In this document: positions 1 through 8,215 of the stretch, piece by piece | How positions within the stretch are numbered: the stretch's first letter is position 1 | Layout of the letters: every line of letters starts with the position of its first letter | NCBI GenBank assembly: GCA_020343875.1 | Contig: CP070811.1 | Span: forward strand, 2,514,128-2,577,038 | Length of the DNA stretch: 62,911 bases | Source: Anaerolineales bacterium | GTDB taxonomy: Bacteria; Chloroflexota; Anaerolineae; 4572-78; NAK82 | Direction: 5' to 3' | Position numbers and translations under genes: made by a program | The notes under the pieces: model-generated | Databases searched by the model: none | What the model was told of the DNA's origin: nothing | The model's input: the letters and a program-made list of their open reading frames with translations, nothing else

Positions 1-644
1 CCCTCGCGGCGGACAATCCCCTTGCCGATGGGAACCAGGTATTCCTCTTCAGGTACTTCACCAATGGGACTCAGGGCGCCCGCCTCGGAGCGGGGTCCCT
101 TGCTGCCATATAGAAGCTTGTGCTCAAAAAAGATAACTGGATTGTCATCACGCACAGCACTCTTGAGCAGCCCCTTGGCGTCGTATGCCGTGGAGGGGGC
201 CACCACCTTAAGGCCAGGGATATGAGTAAAGAAAGCCTCCAGGCTCTGAGCGTGTTGCGCGCCCCGCCTAGTCGCGCCTACCGGGGCCCGCATGACCATG
301 GGCACTTTGAGCGTGCCTCCCGACATATACGTCATTTTGGCCGCCTGATTGGCCAGCTGATCCATCATACAAAACAGAAAGTCACCGTATTGCACGTCAG
401 CGATAGGGCGCAGCCCGGCCATGGCCGCCCCAATGGCGACGCCGGCGATGCCGATCTCCGAGATGGGCGTATCCAGGATGCGCTCATGGCCAAACTCCTC
501 AGACAGGCCCAAGGTGACCGTGAACGCGCCACCGAATCCGCCTTCGATCCCGATGTCCTCGCCCAGGCAGAAAACCCGCGCGTCGCGTTGCATCTCCTCC
601 CGAATGGCCTGTCGCAAAGCTTCGGCGATGCTCATGGTAGTCAT
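1..644 (-). CDS. 2-oxoacid dehydrogenase E1 beta subunit (partial, C-terminus beyond the window)
   Basis: TPP-dependent pyruvate/acetoin-type dehydrogenase E1 beta chain. The first ~214 residues are visible and the frame stays open to base 1. The start reads MTTMSIAEALRQAI, and the motifs GEDIG, an FGGAF segment, DTPISEIGIAGVAIGAAMAG and GARHAQS-like GAQHAQS are those of the family, in which this chain completes the TPP site at the alpha/beta interface. The ATG lies 1 nt after the alpha-chain stop, so the pair is translationally coupled. A second in-frame ATG three codons downstream is possible. No E2 or E3 is visible beside it. Substrate is not shown by sequence; pyruvate, acetoin or another 2-oxo compound are all possible. 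Confidence 0.9.
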   Translation of the reverse strand, partial: MTTMSIAEALRQAIREEMQRDARVFCLGEDIGIEGGFGGAFTVTLGLSEEFGHERILDTPISEIGIAGVAIGAAMAGLRPIADVQYGDFLFCMMDQLANQAAKMTYMSGGTLKVPMVMRAPVGATRRGAQHAQSLEAFFTHIPGLKVVAPSTAYDAKGLLKSAVRDDNPVIFFEHKLLYGSKGPRSEAGALSPIGEVPEEEYLVPIGKGIVRRE

Positions 645-645
645 A

Positions 646-1641
646 TCAGCCCTCCCCCTCAGCAGTCTCGTATGCCTGGTGTGGATAGAAGACATGGTTC
701 AGGGTATCTATGGGCTCGGGCGCAGGGCTGTCCTCGGCAAAGGCAACCGCTTCATCAATCAGGTCTACCACCTCTTGTTCAATAGCCGCCAGGCTCTGGT
801 CAGTGGCCAGGCCCATCCGCTTGAGGCGTTCACCCAGGCTGGAAATGGGATCGTTCTCCTCCCACAGCACCTCTTCTTCTTTGGAGCGATAGGTGCGCGG
901 GTCGCTGCGCGAATGCCCGCACAACCGATACGTCTTGCATTCGATGAGCGTCGGCCCCTCGCCCCGCCGAGCGCGAGCAATCGCCTCGCCTGCCGCCTCA
1001 TAAACCGCTTCCACGTCGTTCCCGTCCACCACCACACCCGGCATGCCGTAGGCAGCCGCCCGGTCCGCAATATCCTCGATGCGGAACGCCACCGACACCG
1101 GCGTCGAAGCGGCATACAGGTTGTTCTCGCACACATAGACCACGGGCAGGTCCCAGATAGAGGCCATATTCAATCCTTCGTGAAAGGCACCCTCGTTGGC
1201 TGCCCCATCGCCAAAGAAGGCCACCGCCACCCGATCTGTGCCCAACCGCTTGGCGGCCAAGCCCACCCCCGCCGCAATAGGGATGTTGGCGCCCACGATG
1301 GCAATAGCCGGGAACATCCCCACGCTGATGTCGCCCACGTGCATGGACCCGCCCTTGGCCTGGCAACAGCCAGTCTTCTTGGCGAACAACTCGGCCATGA
1401 TCGCCCGCGGGGCGACCCCCTTGGCGATGGCATGCCCGTGCGGTCGGTGGGTGCTTAGCGCATAATCATCATGGCCCAGGTGCGTACAAACGCCGGTGGC
1501 CACCGCCTCCTGGCCGATGTACAGGTGCAGGGTGGAAGGGATGCGGCCCTGCATAAAGATATAGTTGCACCGTTCCTCGAAGCGCAGGATAAGTAGCATG
1601 GTGCGGTACATATCCAACAATGGAATGCTAGCATTTGACAT
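646..1641 (-). CDS. 2-oxoacid dehydrogenase E1 alpha subunit (PdhA/AcoA type)
   Basis: 331 aa, the usual length of short PdhA/AcoA chains. It binds TPP-Mg: the GDG...NN signature is present as GDGAANEGAFHEG followed by CENN about 25 residues later. YRLCGHSRSDP near residue 215 is the conserved phosphorylation-loop region of the family, and an N-terminal FEERC and GQEAVATG segment is also typical. The reaction is oxidative decarboxylation (or diketone/acetoin cleavage) with transfer to lipoyl-E2. It sits 18 nt after the RuBisCO-like gene, in the same operon, which makes a dedicated carbohydrate-catabolic role plausible beside the separate AceE-type enzyme at 24.9 kb. SD is weak (GGAT). Confidence 0.92.
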   Translation of the reverse strand: MSNASIPLLDMYRTMLLILRFEERCNYIFMQGRIPSTLHLYIGQEAVATGVCTHLGHDDYALSTHRPHGHAIAKGVAPRAIMAELFAKKTGCCQAKGGSMHVGDISVGMFPAIAIVGANIPIAAGVGLAAKRLGTDRVAVAFFGDGAANEGAFHEGLNMASIWDLPVVYVCENNLYAASTPVSVAFRIEDIADRAAAYGMPGVVVDGNDVEAVYEAAGEAIARARRGEGPTLIECKTYRLCGHSRSDPRTYRSKEEEVLWEENDPISSLGERLKRMGLATDQSLAAIEQEVVDLIDEAVAFAEDSPAPEPIDTLNHVFYPHQAYETAEGEG

Positions 1642-1659
1642 TTATCTATCCTCAGTCTA

Positions 1660-3006
1660 TCAAAGATTCTTCCGGGCGAACTTGGGATGGTAGTCTATGC
1701 CAGCATAGCCCCAGGGGGTCTTGGGCCGCTCCCGGATGCCCCACGTTTCGGCCGCTGCCCGGAATTCGGGATACTTCTTGGCGGCTTCTTGCAGGCTCAT
1801 GCCCGACAAGACGGCCTCAAACGCCTGTCGCCAGGCCATGGCGCCCGCTTTGTAACCCATGGGATGTCCGAGCATGCCGCCTCCCGCTGGCACGATGAAG
1901 TCAATGCCGTGCTCCTGGATCAACACCTCGGCCAGGCCAGGATACATACCCGCCGACGGCATGGGCCAGGTACGCCTGATATTGTGGAAGGGCGCACGCA
2001 GCGTTTGTGAGGCGCGCAATTCCTCCTCGATCGAACAGGTCTGGAGGCTGGACCACAGGGAAGGAGACAACATCAAATCGGCCCCGCTCAGCCGGCACAG
2101 CTTTGACAGAGTCACCCAACTAAATGTCTCGATCATACCCAGCATATGGGATGGGTGCAGCATGATGGGCACGTTGATTTCGGGGTCGTCGGCCAGGTCT
2201 TTGAGGGTTGACAGGCCGGCAGAATAGGCCAGCAACAGGCCCGTCGCTCCAGCCCGAACGGCGCGGCGTGCCTTCTCCTGCACCCGGCTAGACTCATCCG
2301 TAATGCTGACCAGATAGATGGTCTTCTCGCCGGTCTCCTGTTCCGCCTTGTCCAGTGCCTTCAAAACCGCCTCCAGGCGGGCGTCGAAGGGGGAGTTGTC
2401 CAATTCACTGCACATTTCGTCGTCCTTGCACAAGTCAGCACCCCCCAGCGCGCTCTGGTAGGCTTGGGCTGCCGTCTCTTCCGGCGTCATGCCCATCTTG
2501 GGCTTGATGATCTGCAGGCACAGCGGCCGATCGTGCACGCCCAGCAGATCACGCATGCCCTCGATACCGAACTTAGGGCCGTTGAATTTGGCTGCCACCG
2601 CCCTGGGAATAGTCACATCTAGCAGGCGCACCTTGTCGCAAAAAGCAAAGATGTTGCCTGAGATGGAGAGGAGCAACATGGGCATGTTGACATTGACGTC
2701 CCAGGCGGCAGTCGGAAAAGCCAGTTGCACAATGGCCTTCTTGGTTCCCCTGGGTGCCGGGACTTCGTAATACCCCAGCACTTTGCTCGACAGACGTTCC
2801 CGCACCTCCGGCGTTTCCTCCTTGACCTCCACCCAACTGGCGGTCGAGCCCTCCAGAGCCAGGCGCTGCACCTGCCCCAGGTGATCAATGAAGTCCCATT
2901 CAGGCTTGTTGTCCTCAATGTAGTAAGTACCTACGACGAAGCGATCCTCATCCAGGCTCTCCCACATGTAATTGAACATATGCGGGTCATACAGTTCCTT
3001 TACCAT
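1660..3006 (-). CDS. RuBisCO-like protein (form IV-like large chain)
   Basis: 448 aa, with ATG at 3006 preceded by GGGAGG at good spacing; an upstream in-frame extension into the isomerase gene is not real. The RuBisCO fold is clear: IIKPKMGMT (168-170 KPK), GGADLCKDDE (K194, D196 and E197 at the carbamyl-lysine/metal-ligand positions) and a GGGMLGHPMG phosphate loop near 375. However the substrate-binding HIHR region reads LHPSHM, the His327 region reads MLSPSLW, and no loop-6 KLEG lysine is seen. By family knowledge this pattern means a form IV protein that enolises or decarboxylates a sugar-phosphate-like substrate and does not fix CO2. Neighbours (isomerase, TPP E1, GntR) point to sugar or sugar-acid breakdown. 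The exact subfamily was not identified. Confidence 0.88.
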   Translation of the reverse strand: MVKELYDPHMFNYMWESLDEDRFVVGTYYIEDNKPEWDFIDHLGQVQRLALEGSTASWVEVKEETPEVRERLSSKVLGYYEVPAPRGTKKAIVQLAFPTAAWDVNVNMPMLLLSISGNIFAFCDKVRLLDVTIPRAVAAKFNGPKFGIEGMRDLLGVHDRPLCLQIIKPKMGMTPEETAAQAYQSALGGADLCKDDEMCSELDNSPFDARLEAVLKALDKAEQETGEKTIYLVSITDESSRVQEKARRAVRAGATGLLLAYSAGLSTLKDLADDPEINVPIMLHPSHMLGMIETFSWVTLSKLCRLSGADLMLSPSLWSSLQTCSIEEELRASQTLRAPFHNIRRTWPMPSAGMYPGLAEVLIQEHGIDFIVPAGGGMLGHPMGYKAGAMAWRQAFEAVLSGMSLQEAAKKYPEFRAAAETWGIRERPKTPWGYAGIDYHPKFARKNL

Positions 3007-3043
3007 AATAACCTCCCTGCTGCGAGTGCAGCTCAATTGGCAA

Positions 3044-4027
3044 TCAACCCAGCAAAGCCTCACGCACCATGGCTGAGGCCTCCATCGCATCCCCGCTGGC
3101 CACCACCTGCCCGATTCGCTCACGCCCCATCTTGTCCAGCAGGCCGTGCAGGCCCTTGATCCAACGGATACTCTCAGTGGCGGCTCGAATTCCGTCCTCC
3201 CGATAGGGGAAGATGTCCAGCGCATACCAACCCTTGTACTCCATGCGATCCAACCAATACAGGAGCTCCAGCATCTCCACCGTGTGAACCGCTCCCACGG
3301 TCATGTCGTCGTCCCAATGCCGCCAGTTGTCATTGAAATGCATGTAGAAGAGTTTCTGCCCAAAGTATTGCAGCATGGCGGCCGATTCAGCGGCGTTCTC
3401 ATATGCCATCAGGGCATGCCCCACGTCAATCATCGCCCCTACGTTGGCCTTGGCAACTTTCTCAACCAGCAGCAGCGTCTTACCAACCGTGCCGATAAAA
3501 CAGTGGGTGCGCGGCTCTTTGGGTTTGTACTCGATAACCAGCTTGACCTCGGGCACGTGCTCCGCGCATTCAATGGTGCCTTCAATGATGCGATCCCAGG
3601 CAGCCAGGAAGTCGGCCTGCAGCGGATAGTCATAGCCATCCTGGCCGAACCACAGGTCCACCACCTCGCAATCCATCTGCTTCGCCCATTCCATTGACTT
3701 CTTGACCTCTTGAATGGCGTCGCGACGGATTTGGGGGTCGTTGGCAGCAAAGGAGCCCCAACCCCATTTCCCGGAAGCCCAAATGTCGGGCGTGACGCAG
3801 GTCACCTCCAGCCCAGCCTCCTTGATCTGCCGGTGCACCTGCTCGACGTTGTCGTCGTTGACATGCCAGAATCCAACCACCTCCACCCCCGTCAGCCCCT
3901 CAACCTGGGTGGAGGCTTTGATGAGATCTTCAGTCGACAGCCGCTCACCGTAGCCAGACAGCACGTACCGATCAGCACAAGCGTTAAAGGTGTTGATATT
4001 GGCTGAAAAACGAAGATTGGTTGTCAT
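3044..4027 (-). CDS. sugar isomerase/epimerase, xylose-isomerase-like TIM barrel
   Basis: 327 aa with an excellent SD (GGAGGAG, 4 nt before ATG). It resembles the L-rhamnose isomerase/AP-endonuclease-2 superfamily: likely metal ligands lie in VIEYKPKE (Glu), MIDVGHA (Asp), YMHFNDN (His) and ALDIFPYRED (Asp). Such enzymes interconvert aldoses and ketoses or epimerise them with a divalent metal. It begins the structural part of the operon behind the GntR gene and is followed after 37 nt by the RuBisCO-like protein, so it likely prepares the substrate for it. Particular sugar unknown. Confidence 0.85.
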   Translation of the reverse strand: MTTNLRFSANINTFNACADRYVLSGYGERLSTEDLIKASTQVEGLTGVEVVGFWHVNDDNVEQVHRQIKEAGLEVTCVTPDIWASGKWGWGSFAANDPQIRRDAIQEVKKSMEWAKQMDCEVVDLWFGQDGYDYPLQADFLAAWDRIIEGTIECAEHVPEVKLVIEYKPKEPRTHCFIGTVGKTLLLVEKVAKANVGAMIDVGHALMAYENAAESAAMLQYFGQKLFYMHFNDNWRHWDDDMTVGAVHTVEMLELLYWLDRMEYKGWYALDIFPYREDGIRAATESIRWIKGLHGLLDKMGRERIGQVVASGDAMEASAMVREALLG

Positions 4028-4156
4028 ACGTCTCCTCCTGTTAGTTAGTCAACGGGTAACAAGTAATCAGATAACGAGTAATGAGTTACGGGGCAACGGG
4101 TAACGAGTTGACGAGTTACAAGCTATCTGTTACCCATTAACTCATCACCCCTTGAC
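4028..4156. repeat. short degenerate GTAAC/GAGTT repeats between isomerase and GntR genes
   Basis: The 129-nt gap is AT-richer than its surroundings and made of reiterated short words: CAACGGGTAAC occurs at 4050-4060 and 4094-4104, with further GAGTTAC/GTTACCCATTAACTC variants in both orientations. It could fold into a weak hairpin. Function unknown; it separates the regulator gene from the catabolic genes and might lower read-through. Confidence 0.5.
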
Positions 4157-4891
4157 TCAGGGTCTCGAAAGAGTCACCTTGAAATCATAGCGGTCTCCCC
4201 GCCACACCGCTTCCAGATACTCCACAGCCGTGCCATTGGCGGCGTAAGTAACCCGCTCCGTGGTCATCACAGGCATGTTGCGTTTGATTTCCAGCAGCTT
4301 TGCCTCGTGGGGCGTAGCGCACCGCGCGCGCAAAACCTCTTTGCCGGTCCACAGGCGCAGCCCATAGCGGGTTTCAAGCAGGCGGTATAACGAAGTGGTC
4401 AGGTCGTTTTCTTGCAGAGTGGGGCACAGCGCAACCGGTAGATAGGCAGTCTGCAAGCTGAGAGGTTCATCGTCAACCAGACGCAGGCGGCACAGCTCGT
4501 AGACAGGCGTCCCTTCTGGCAACTCAAGCGCATGCGCCACGTAAGGCAGCGACGGAGCCTGCTCCAGCGAGACGAGCTGAGTGGTCAACGACCATCCGCG
4601 TCGCTGCATGTCCTCCGTCGTCGAGACCAGCCGGGTCAGTTCGTGCTCGACCCGACGGGCTGAAGCAAAGGAGCCTCTACCCTTCTCTCGATATATCCAG
4701 CCGTCCTGTTCGAGTACATCCAGGGCATGCCTGACAGTAGCTCGCGTGATGCCGTGGCGGTCGGCCAGCTCATTCTCGGAGGGTAGCTGGTAGATCTCGT
4801 CTGGCCCCTCTCGCTCGCTGATTTCTCGCCTGAGCAGGTCAGCCAGTTGCTGGTAATACGGAAGTGAACTGGTCTTATCAATAACCCGCAC
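4157..4891 (-). CDS. GntR-family transcriptional regulator (HutC subfamily, UTRA effector domain)
   Basis: 244 aa. The N-terminal winged helix (1-75) has the GntR signature: YYQQLADLLRREI, then LPSENELADRHGITRATVRHALDVLEQDG. Residues 90-240 form a UTRA effector-binding domain with VYELCRLRL and the closing TERVTYAANGTAVEYLE segment. Usually a repressor released by a sugar phosphate or related metabolite. It is the first gene of the minus-strand operon, behind a strong promoter with a palindrome at the start point (4964-4987), so autoregulation and control of the downstream genes is the simple inference. Confidence 0.93.
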   Translation of the reverse strand: MRVIDKTSSLPYYQQLADLLRREISEREGPDEIYQLPSENELADRHGITRATVRHALDVLEQDGWIYREKGRGSFASARRVEHELTRLVSTTEDMQRRGWSLTTQLVSLEQAPSLPYVAHALELPEGTPVYELCRLRLVDDEPLSLQTAYLPVALCPTLQENDLTTSLYRLLETRYGLRLWTGKEVLRARCATPHEAKLLEIKRNMPVMTTERVTYAANGTAVEYLEAVWRGDRYDFKVTLSRP

Positions 4892-4963
4892 AACGCACCC
4901 TTTCCCAGCCAGGACTTGTCCGCTGTCAAGATTGGGCCAATAGAATCAGCCAACCTTCAGCCC

Positions 4964-4987
4964 ACTTGTCTACTTGTATAGACAAGT
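4964..4987. promoter_or_regulatory. predicted GntR operator
   Basis: Perfect inverted repeat: ACTTGTCTA (4964-4972), 6-nt spacer, TAGACAAGT (4979-4987). The right half also contains CTTGTATAGACAAG, close to the TGTATAGACA-type half-site pairs known for HutC-type GntR regulators. It begins 2 nt downstream of the minus-strand -10 box, covering the predicted start point, the usual place for a repressor site. Confidence 0.75.
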
Positions 4988-4989
4988 TC

Positions 4990-5018
4990 ACTATAACACA
5001 CAACCCATTCGATGTCAA
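4990..5018 (-). promoter_or_regulatory. sigma70-type promoter of the GntR-isomerase-RLP-E1 operon
   Basis: On the minus strand: TTGACA (5018-5013), 17-nt spacer, TATAGT (4995-4990). It is the best consensus promoter in the window and directly abuts the palindromic operator. Confidence 0.75.
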
Positions 5019-5190
5019 GAGAGATTCATATGCATTTCTAAGTATTCTCCAACTGCATTCAAACATTGTCGCACTAAACTAATCATGGTTAGGGCAGCCT
5101 GTGGGCCTACCAGAATCAACACAATGCTTTGGGCTGCAAAAACACTCCTCCGCGCACTTAAGTCGCGGACAGGAGCCAGGAGGGATTCCT

Positions 5191-6564
5191 TTGGCAAACA
5201 TTCTTTGTATAGGCGCTGGCTATGTTGGAGGGCCAACCATGGCAGTTATAGCCAGCAATTGCCCCCAACACCGCGTCGTAGTAGTCGACATCAACGAGGC
5301 CCGTATCGCTGCCTGGCAATCCGATCAACTGCCTATCTATGAACCTGGCCTGGAGGAACTTGTCCGTCGCGTCCGTAACAAGAACCTCTTCTTTTCGACT
5401 GAGATCAGCCGCAACATTGCCGAGGCGGATATCATCTTCGTCAGCGTCAACACGCCAACCAAGACTTTTGGTCAAGGCGCGGGCAGAGCTGCCGACTTGC
5501 AGTACTGGGAGACGACCGCCCGTCAGATACTTGAGAATTCAGACTCACCCAAGGTTGTCGTGGAGAAGAGCACGTTGCCCGTGCGCACGGCTGAAGCTAT
5601 GGAGCGCATCCTTCGATCCAATGGCAACGGGCATCATTTCGAGGTGGTTTCCAACCCCGAATTTCTGGCTGAGGGCACGGCCATTCGCGACATGCAGCAA
5701 CCAGATAGAGTGCTGATCGGCGGACGGGAGACGCCCTCGGGGCAAAGGGCAGTCCAGGCCATCGTCGACATCTATTCCCAGTGGGTGCCCAACGAGCGGA
5801 TCATCACCACAAACCTGTGGTCGGCCGAACTGTCCAAGCTGGTGGCCAACGCCTTCCTGGCGCAGCGCATATCCTCCATCAACGCCATCTCCGCCCTATG
5901 TGAAAAGACAGAGGCCGATGTCACGGAGGTGGCCCACGCCATCGGGATGGACAGCCGTATTGGTGCCAAGTTCTTGCGGGCCGGGGTGGGCTTTGGCGGT
6001 TCTTGCTTCAAGAAGGACATCCTGAACCTGGTTTACTTGTGCGAGCATTATGGTCTCCAGGAAGTAGCTGCCTATTGGGAGCAGGTGGTCAGGATGAACG
6101 AATACCAGCAGGCACGCTTTGTCTCCAACATGATTTCGTCCATGTTTAATACCGTGGCGGGCAAACGGGTTGCCATCTTCGGGGCTGCTTTTAAGGCTAA
6201 CACCAGCGACACGCGTGAGTCACCCGCTCTGGATGTTTGCCGCGCGCTGCTGGAGGAGCACGCCGATGTTGTCATGACCGATCCCCACGCCCTCGACATG
6301 GCTCGGGCCGACCTGGGCGATCTGGCCCAGCAGGTGACCTTTGAGCCAGACCCCCACCAGGCCGCCAAGGGTGCTCATGCCCTGGCTATCCTGACTGAGT
6401 GGCCGGATTTCGCCCAACTGGACTACCAAGCCCTGTACAAGTCCATGGTCAAGCCGGCCTTCATCTTCGATGGGCGCAACATCCTTCAGCACCAGAAGCT
6501 GCACGCCATCGGCTTCAACGTCTACGCAATCGGCAAGCCGCCACTCACCAATTTCGCCAAATGA
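5191..6564 (+). CDS. ugd: UDP-glucose 6-dehydrogenase, eukaryote-like type
   Basis: 457 aa from a TTG start at 5191, chosen because GGAGGG lies 6 nt upstream and because [14 protein letters not shown] then begins exactly at the Rossmann strand; an ATG 90 nt upstream would add a meaningless leader. It oxidises UDP-glucose to UDP-glucuronate with two NAD+. Motifs: [46 protein letters not shown], the catalytic Cys272 in [10 protein letters not shown], and TSDTRESPA. The sequence recalls animal UGDH ([32 protein letters not shown]) more than ordinary short-form bacterial enzymes. It supplies uronic acid or pentose precursors for envelope glycans. Divergent from the GntR operon. Confidence 0.93.
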   Translation: MANILCIGAGYVGGPTMAVIASNCPQHRVVVVDINEARIAAWQSDQLPIYEPGLEELVRRVRNKNLFFSTEISRNIAEADIIFVSVNTPTKTFGQGAGRAADLQYWETTARQILENSDSPKVVVEKSTLPVRTAEAMERILRSNGNGHHFEVVSNPEFLAEGTAIRDMQQPDRVLIGGRETPSGQRAVQAIVDIYSQWVPNERIITTNLWSAELSKLVANAFLAQRISSINAISALCEKTEADVTEVAHAIGMDSRIGAKFLRAGVGFGGSCFKKDILNLVYLCEHYGLQEVAAYWEQVVRMNEYQQARFVSNMISSMFNTVAGKRVAIFGAAFKANTSDTRESPALDVCRALLEEHADVVMTDPHALDMARADLGDLAQQVTFEPDPHQAAKGAHALAILTEWPDFAQLDYQALYKSMVKPAFIFDGRNILQHQKLHAIGFNVYAIGKPPLTNFAK

Positions 6565-6570
6565 GTACCC

Positions 6571-6604
6571 AGACTTTTGGGGTTTTTGAAAACCCCAAAA
6601 GTCT
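6571..6604 (+). terminator. perfect stem-loop after ugd (terminator-like)
   Basis: Arms of 16 nt (AGACTTTTGGGGTTTT and its exact complement) with a 2-nt centre, 7 nt after the ugd stop codon. No U-tract follows, so it may act as an mRNA 3' end stabiliser or a weak terminator. Confidence 0.6.
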
Positions 6605-6650
6605 GCTCCGCTAAGAAACCCGTAGTTTCATAGCCGGTATAGAGAATGCT

Positions 6651-6730
6651 CGAAGGGGGTCTGTGACCCCCGCCTCGCCCCAAATCAGGCCCCATATAGG
6701 CGCAAGCCGCGGGTCACAGACCCGCTCAGA
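6651..6730 (+). repeat. dispersed palindromic repeat, copy A
   Basis: Contains GGGTCTGTGACCC (6657-6669) and its reverse complement GGGTCACAGACCC (6711-6723), with an inner CGCCT...AGGCG pair. A shorter version in the opposite orientation occurs at 56641-56700, sharing GCGGGTCACxAGACCC and CTCAGA flanks. Between ugd and the convergent peroxidase gene. Confidence 0.65.
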
Positions 6731-6738
6731 ACAAAAGA

Positions 6739-6788
6739 ATACCTCCCGGCTCGCGGGTGCGGATCGCACGAGCGAAACCGGGAGGTAT
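6739..6788. terminator. inverted repeat between convergent genes, possible bidirectional terminator
   Basis: ATACCTCCCGG (6739-6749) pairs with CCGGGAGGTAT (6778-6788); an inner TCGCG/CGAGCG portion may extend the stem. It lies between the convergent ugd and cytochrome peroxidase genes. No clear T-run on either strand. Confidence 0.5.
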
Positions 6789-6880
6789 CATATCTTCGTT
6801 ATGCCGTTGAGTCCAACACGGCCAATGTCACGCCCAATCAGGCCCTTCCCCTACCCTCGGTCGGCTGGTTGGCAGTCGGC

Positions 6881-8152
6881 CTAGGGAACGTAGCCATCCG
6901 ACAGTGTCTTCAGGAAGGCGACGATGGCCGCCTCCTCCGCCTCAGACAAACCCAGGTTGCCCAGCTCTGCGGTGTTGACAGTGCCAGGCACTTCAGGCGC
7001 CGGCCAGCAATTCGCAGTCAGGGCCTCCGCCTCAGTATAAAGGCCGGGACACGTGGGCTTCACATCCCGCGTGTTGTAGAAGTGGACGATGCCCTCGAGG
7101 CTCTTGAAGTAGCCGTTGTGCCCGTAGTCCTTCACGGACTCCTTATCCGGCCTCAAGTCCACGTTGCGCAAGGTCGGGACCTTGTGCTTGCCCCACTCTG
7201 CTAGATACACGTCTTCAGGGTAGCCAGCCGTCATAAGGAAGCCACCCAGACCGGGATCGACGAAATCGGGAGCAACACCAGCCGGATTCTCCGGGTTCTG
7301 CGGCAGGCCCAGGTTGTCGAAGGTGAAGTCAGTGAACAATGTCTGCTTGCCGCTGCTGATATGGCACAGTTTGCATTTCCCCGTGCCCTGGAAGAGGGCA
7401 AAACCTTGCTGCTCCTCCTGGTTCAGGTTCGCCGCACCCGTGAAGGTGTAGTCATACTCAGAGGTGAACGCGTTTACTTCAGGTGAGGCCTCGTAGGCAG
7501 CGATGGACAGGCCGATGTTGCCGTAGGCCATGTCCGATTTGGCCCGGTCCGCGTCGGACAGACGGACCGTCTTGCCTTCCTTGCGGCACACACTGTCCAC
7601 ATTGGCGGGCCAGGCGATTCTACAGGCTCCAGCGCCCCAGACAGCCTCAAAGGAGACCGGATATGAGGCAGTGCAAACCCGGTACACCACGCAAGCGCTG
7701 TCCGGCAGGGCCTGCTCGGCCGGGTTCCGGAATGGGCCCAGGGCCTGGTCGGCGGCCGGATTGCCCAGCACTTCGCCGGTGGCCCGCCCATCCCAGAAGT
7801 TGCCGCCCACGAACAGCCCCTTCTTATCCATGTAGAAGATGGGGCTCTGGGTGGCGTAGGCTGCGCTGGGTGGCTTACGATCTCCAAAGCGACCAGGGAT
7901 CGAGCCTTCATACACCGCGCCATGGGCGTTGATATCCGAATCCGGCCCCGTCCAGCCCCACTCGGGGGCGTGGCAGGATGCACAGGACTGGTTTCGGTTG
8001 ATCGAAAGGTTTCCGTCAAAGAAGATGGATTTGCCCAGCTTCTCGATCGCCGTCAGCTCAGGGCCTTTGGCCGCTACAGTTCCTACCGACGCAACCAGTA
8101 GCAGGGCGGCCGCGCCAACCAGGACGCATGTCAAAACCCTTTTGTTGATCAT
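6881..8152 (-). CDS. diheme cytochrome c peroxidase/MauG-family protein
   Basis: 423 aa, exported by an N-terminal signal (hydrophobic 5-28). Two haem c sites: CASCH (57-61) and CKLCH (260-264), placed as in the bacterial CCP/MauG family; FFDGNLS, NFWDGRA and VPTLRNV near 330 are family hallmarks. It probably reduces H2O2 or oxidises a protein or organic partner outside the membrane. The ~60-residue Cys-rich insertion at 145-195 (four extra Cys) is unusual. Start has GGGAGG. Preceded by a leader of about 410 nt. Confidence 0.9.
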   Translation of the reverse strand: MINKRVLTCVLVGAAALLLVASVGTVAAKGPELTAIEKLGKSIFFDGNLSINRNQSCASCHAPEWGWTGPDSDINAHGAVYEGSIPGRFGDRKPPSAAYATQSPIFYMDKKGLFVGGNFWDGRATGEVLGNPAADQALGPFRNPAEQALPDSACVVYRVCTASYPVSFEAVWGAGACRIAWPANVDSVCRKEGKTVRLSDADRAKSDMAYGNIGLSIAAYEASPEVNAFTSEYDYTFTGAANLNQEEQQGFALFQGTGKCKLCHISSGKQTLFTDFTFDNLGLPQNPENPAGVAPDFVDPGLGGFLMTAGYPEDVYLAEWGKHKVPTLRNVDLRPDKESVKDYGHNGYFKSLEGIVHFYNTRDVKPTCPGLYTEAEALTANCWPAPEVPGTVNTAELGNLGLSEAEEAAIVAFLKTLSDGYVP

Positions 8153-8215
8153 GGTTCTTCCCTCCCAAATGAGATTTGCCCGCGCTCTACAACAGGATAT
8201 CCCGCCATGTGGAGC

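Noticed and set aside
421..1458. Long plus-strand frame opposite the E1 genes
   Set aside because: It is the antisense shadow of the clearly homologous E1 alpha and beta genes and has no family motif.
1660..3006. Genuine CO2-fixing RuBisCO
   Set aside because: The HIHR, His327 and loop-6 lysine residues are absent, and no phosphoribulokinase or small subunit is present.
4028..4156. Short CRISPR or iteron array
   Set aside because: Repeat words are short, degenerate and irregularly spaced.
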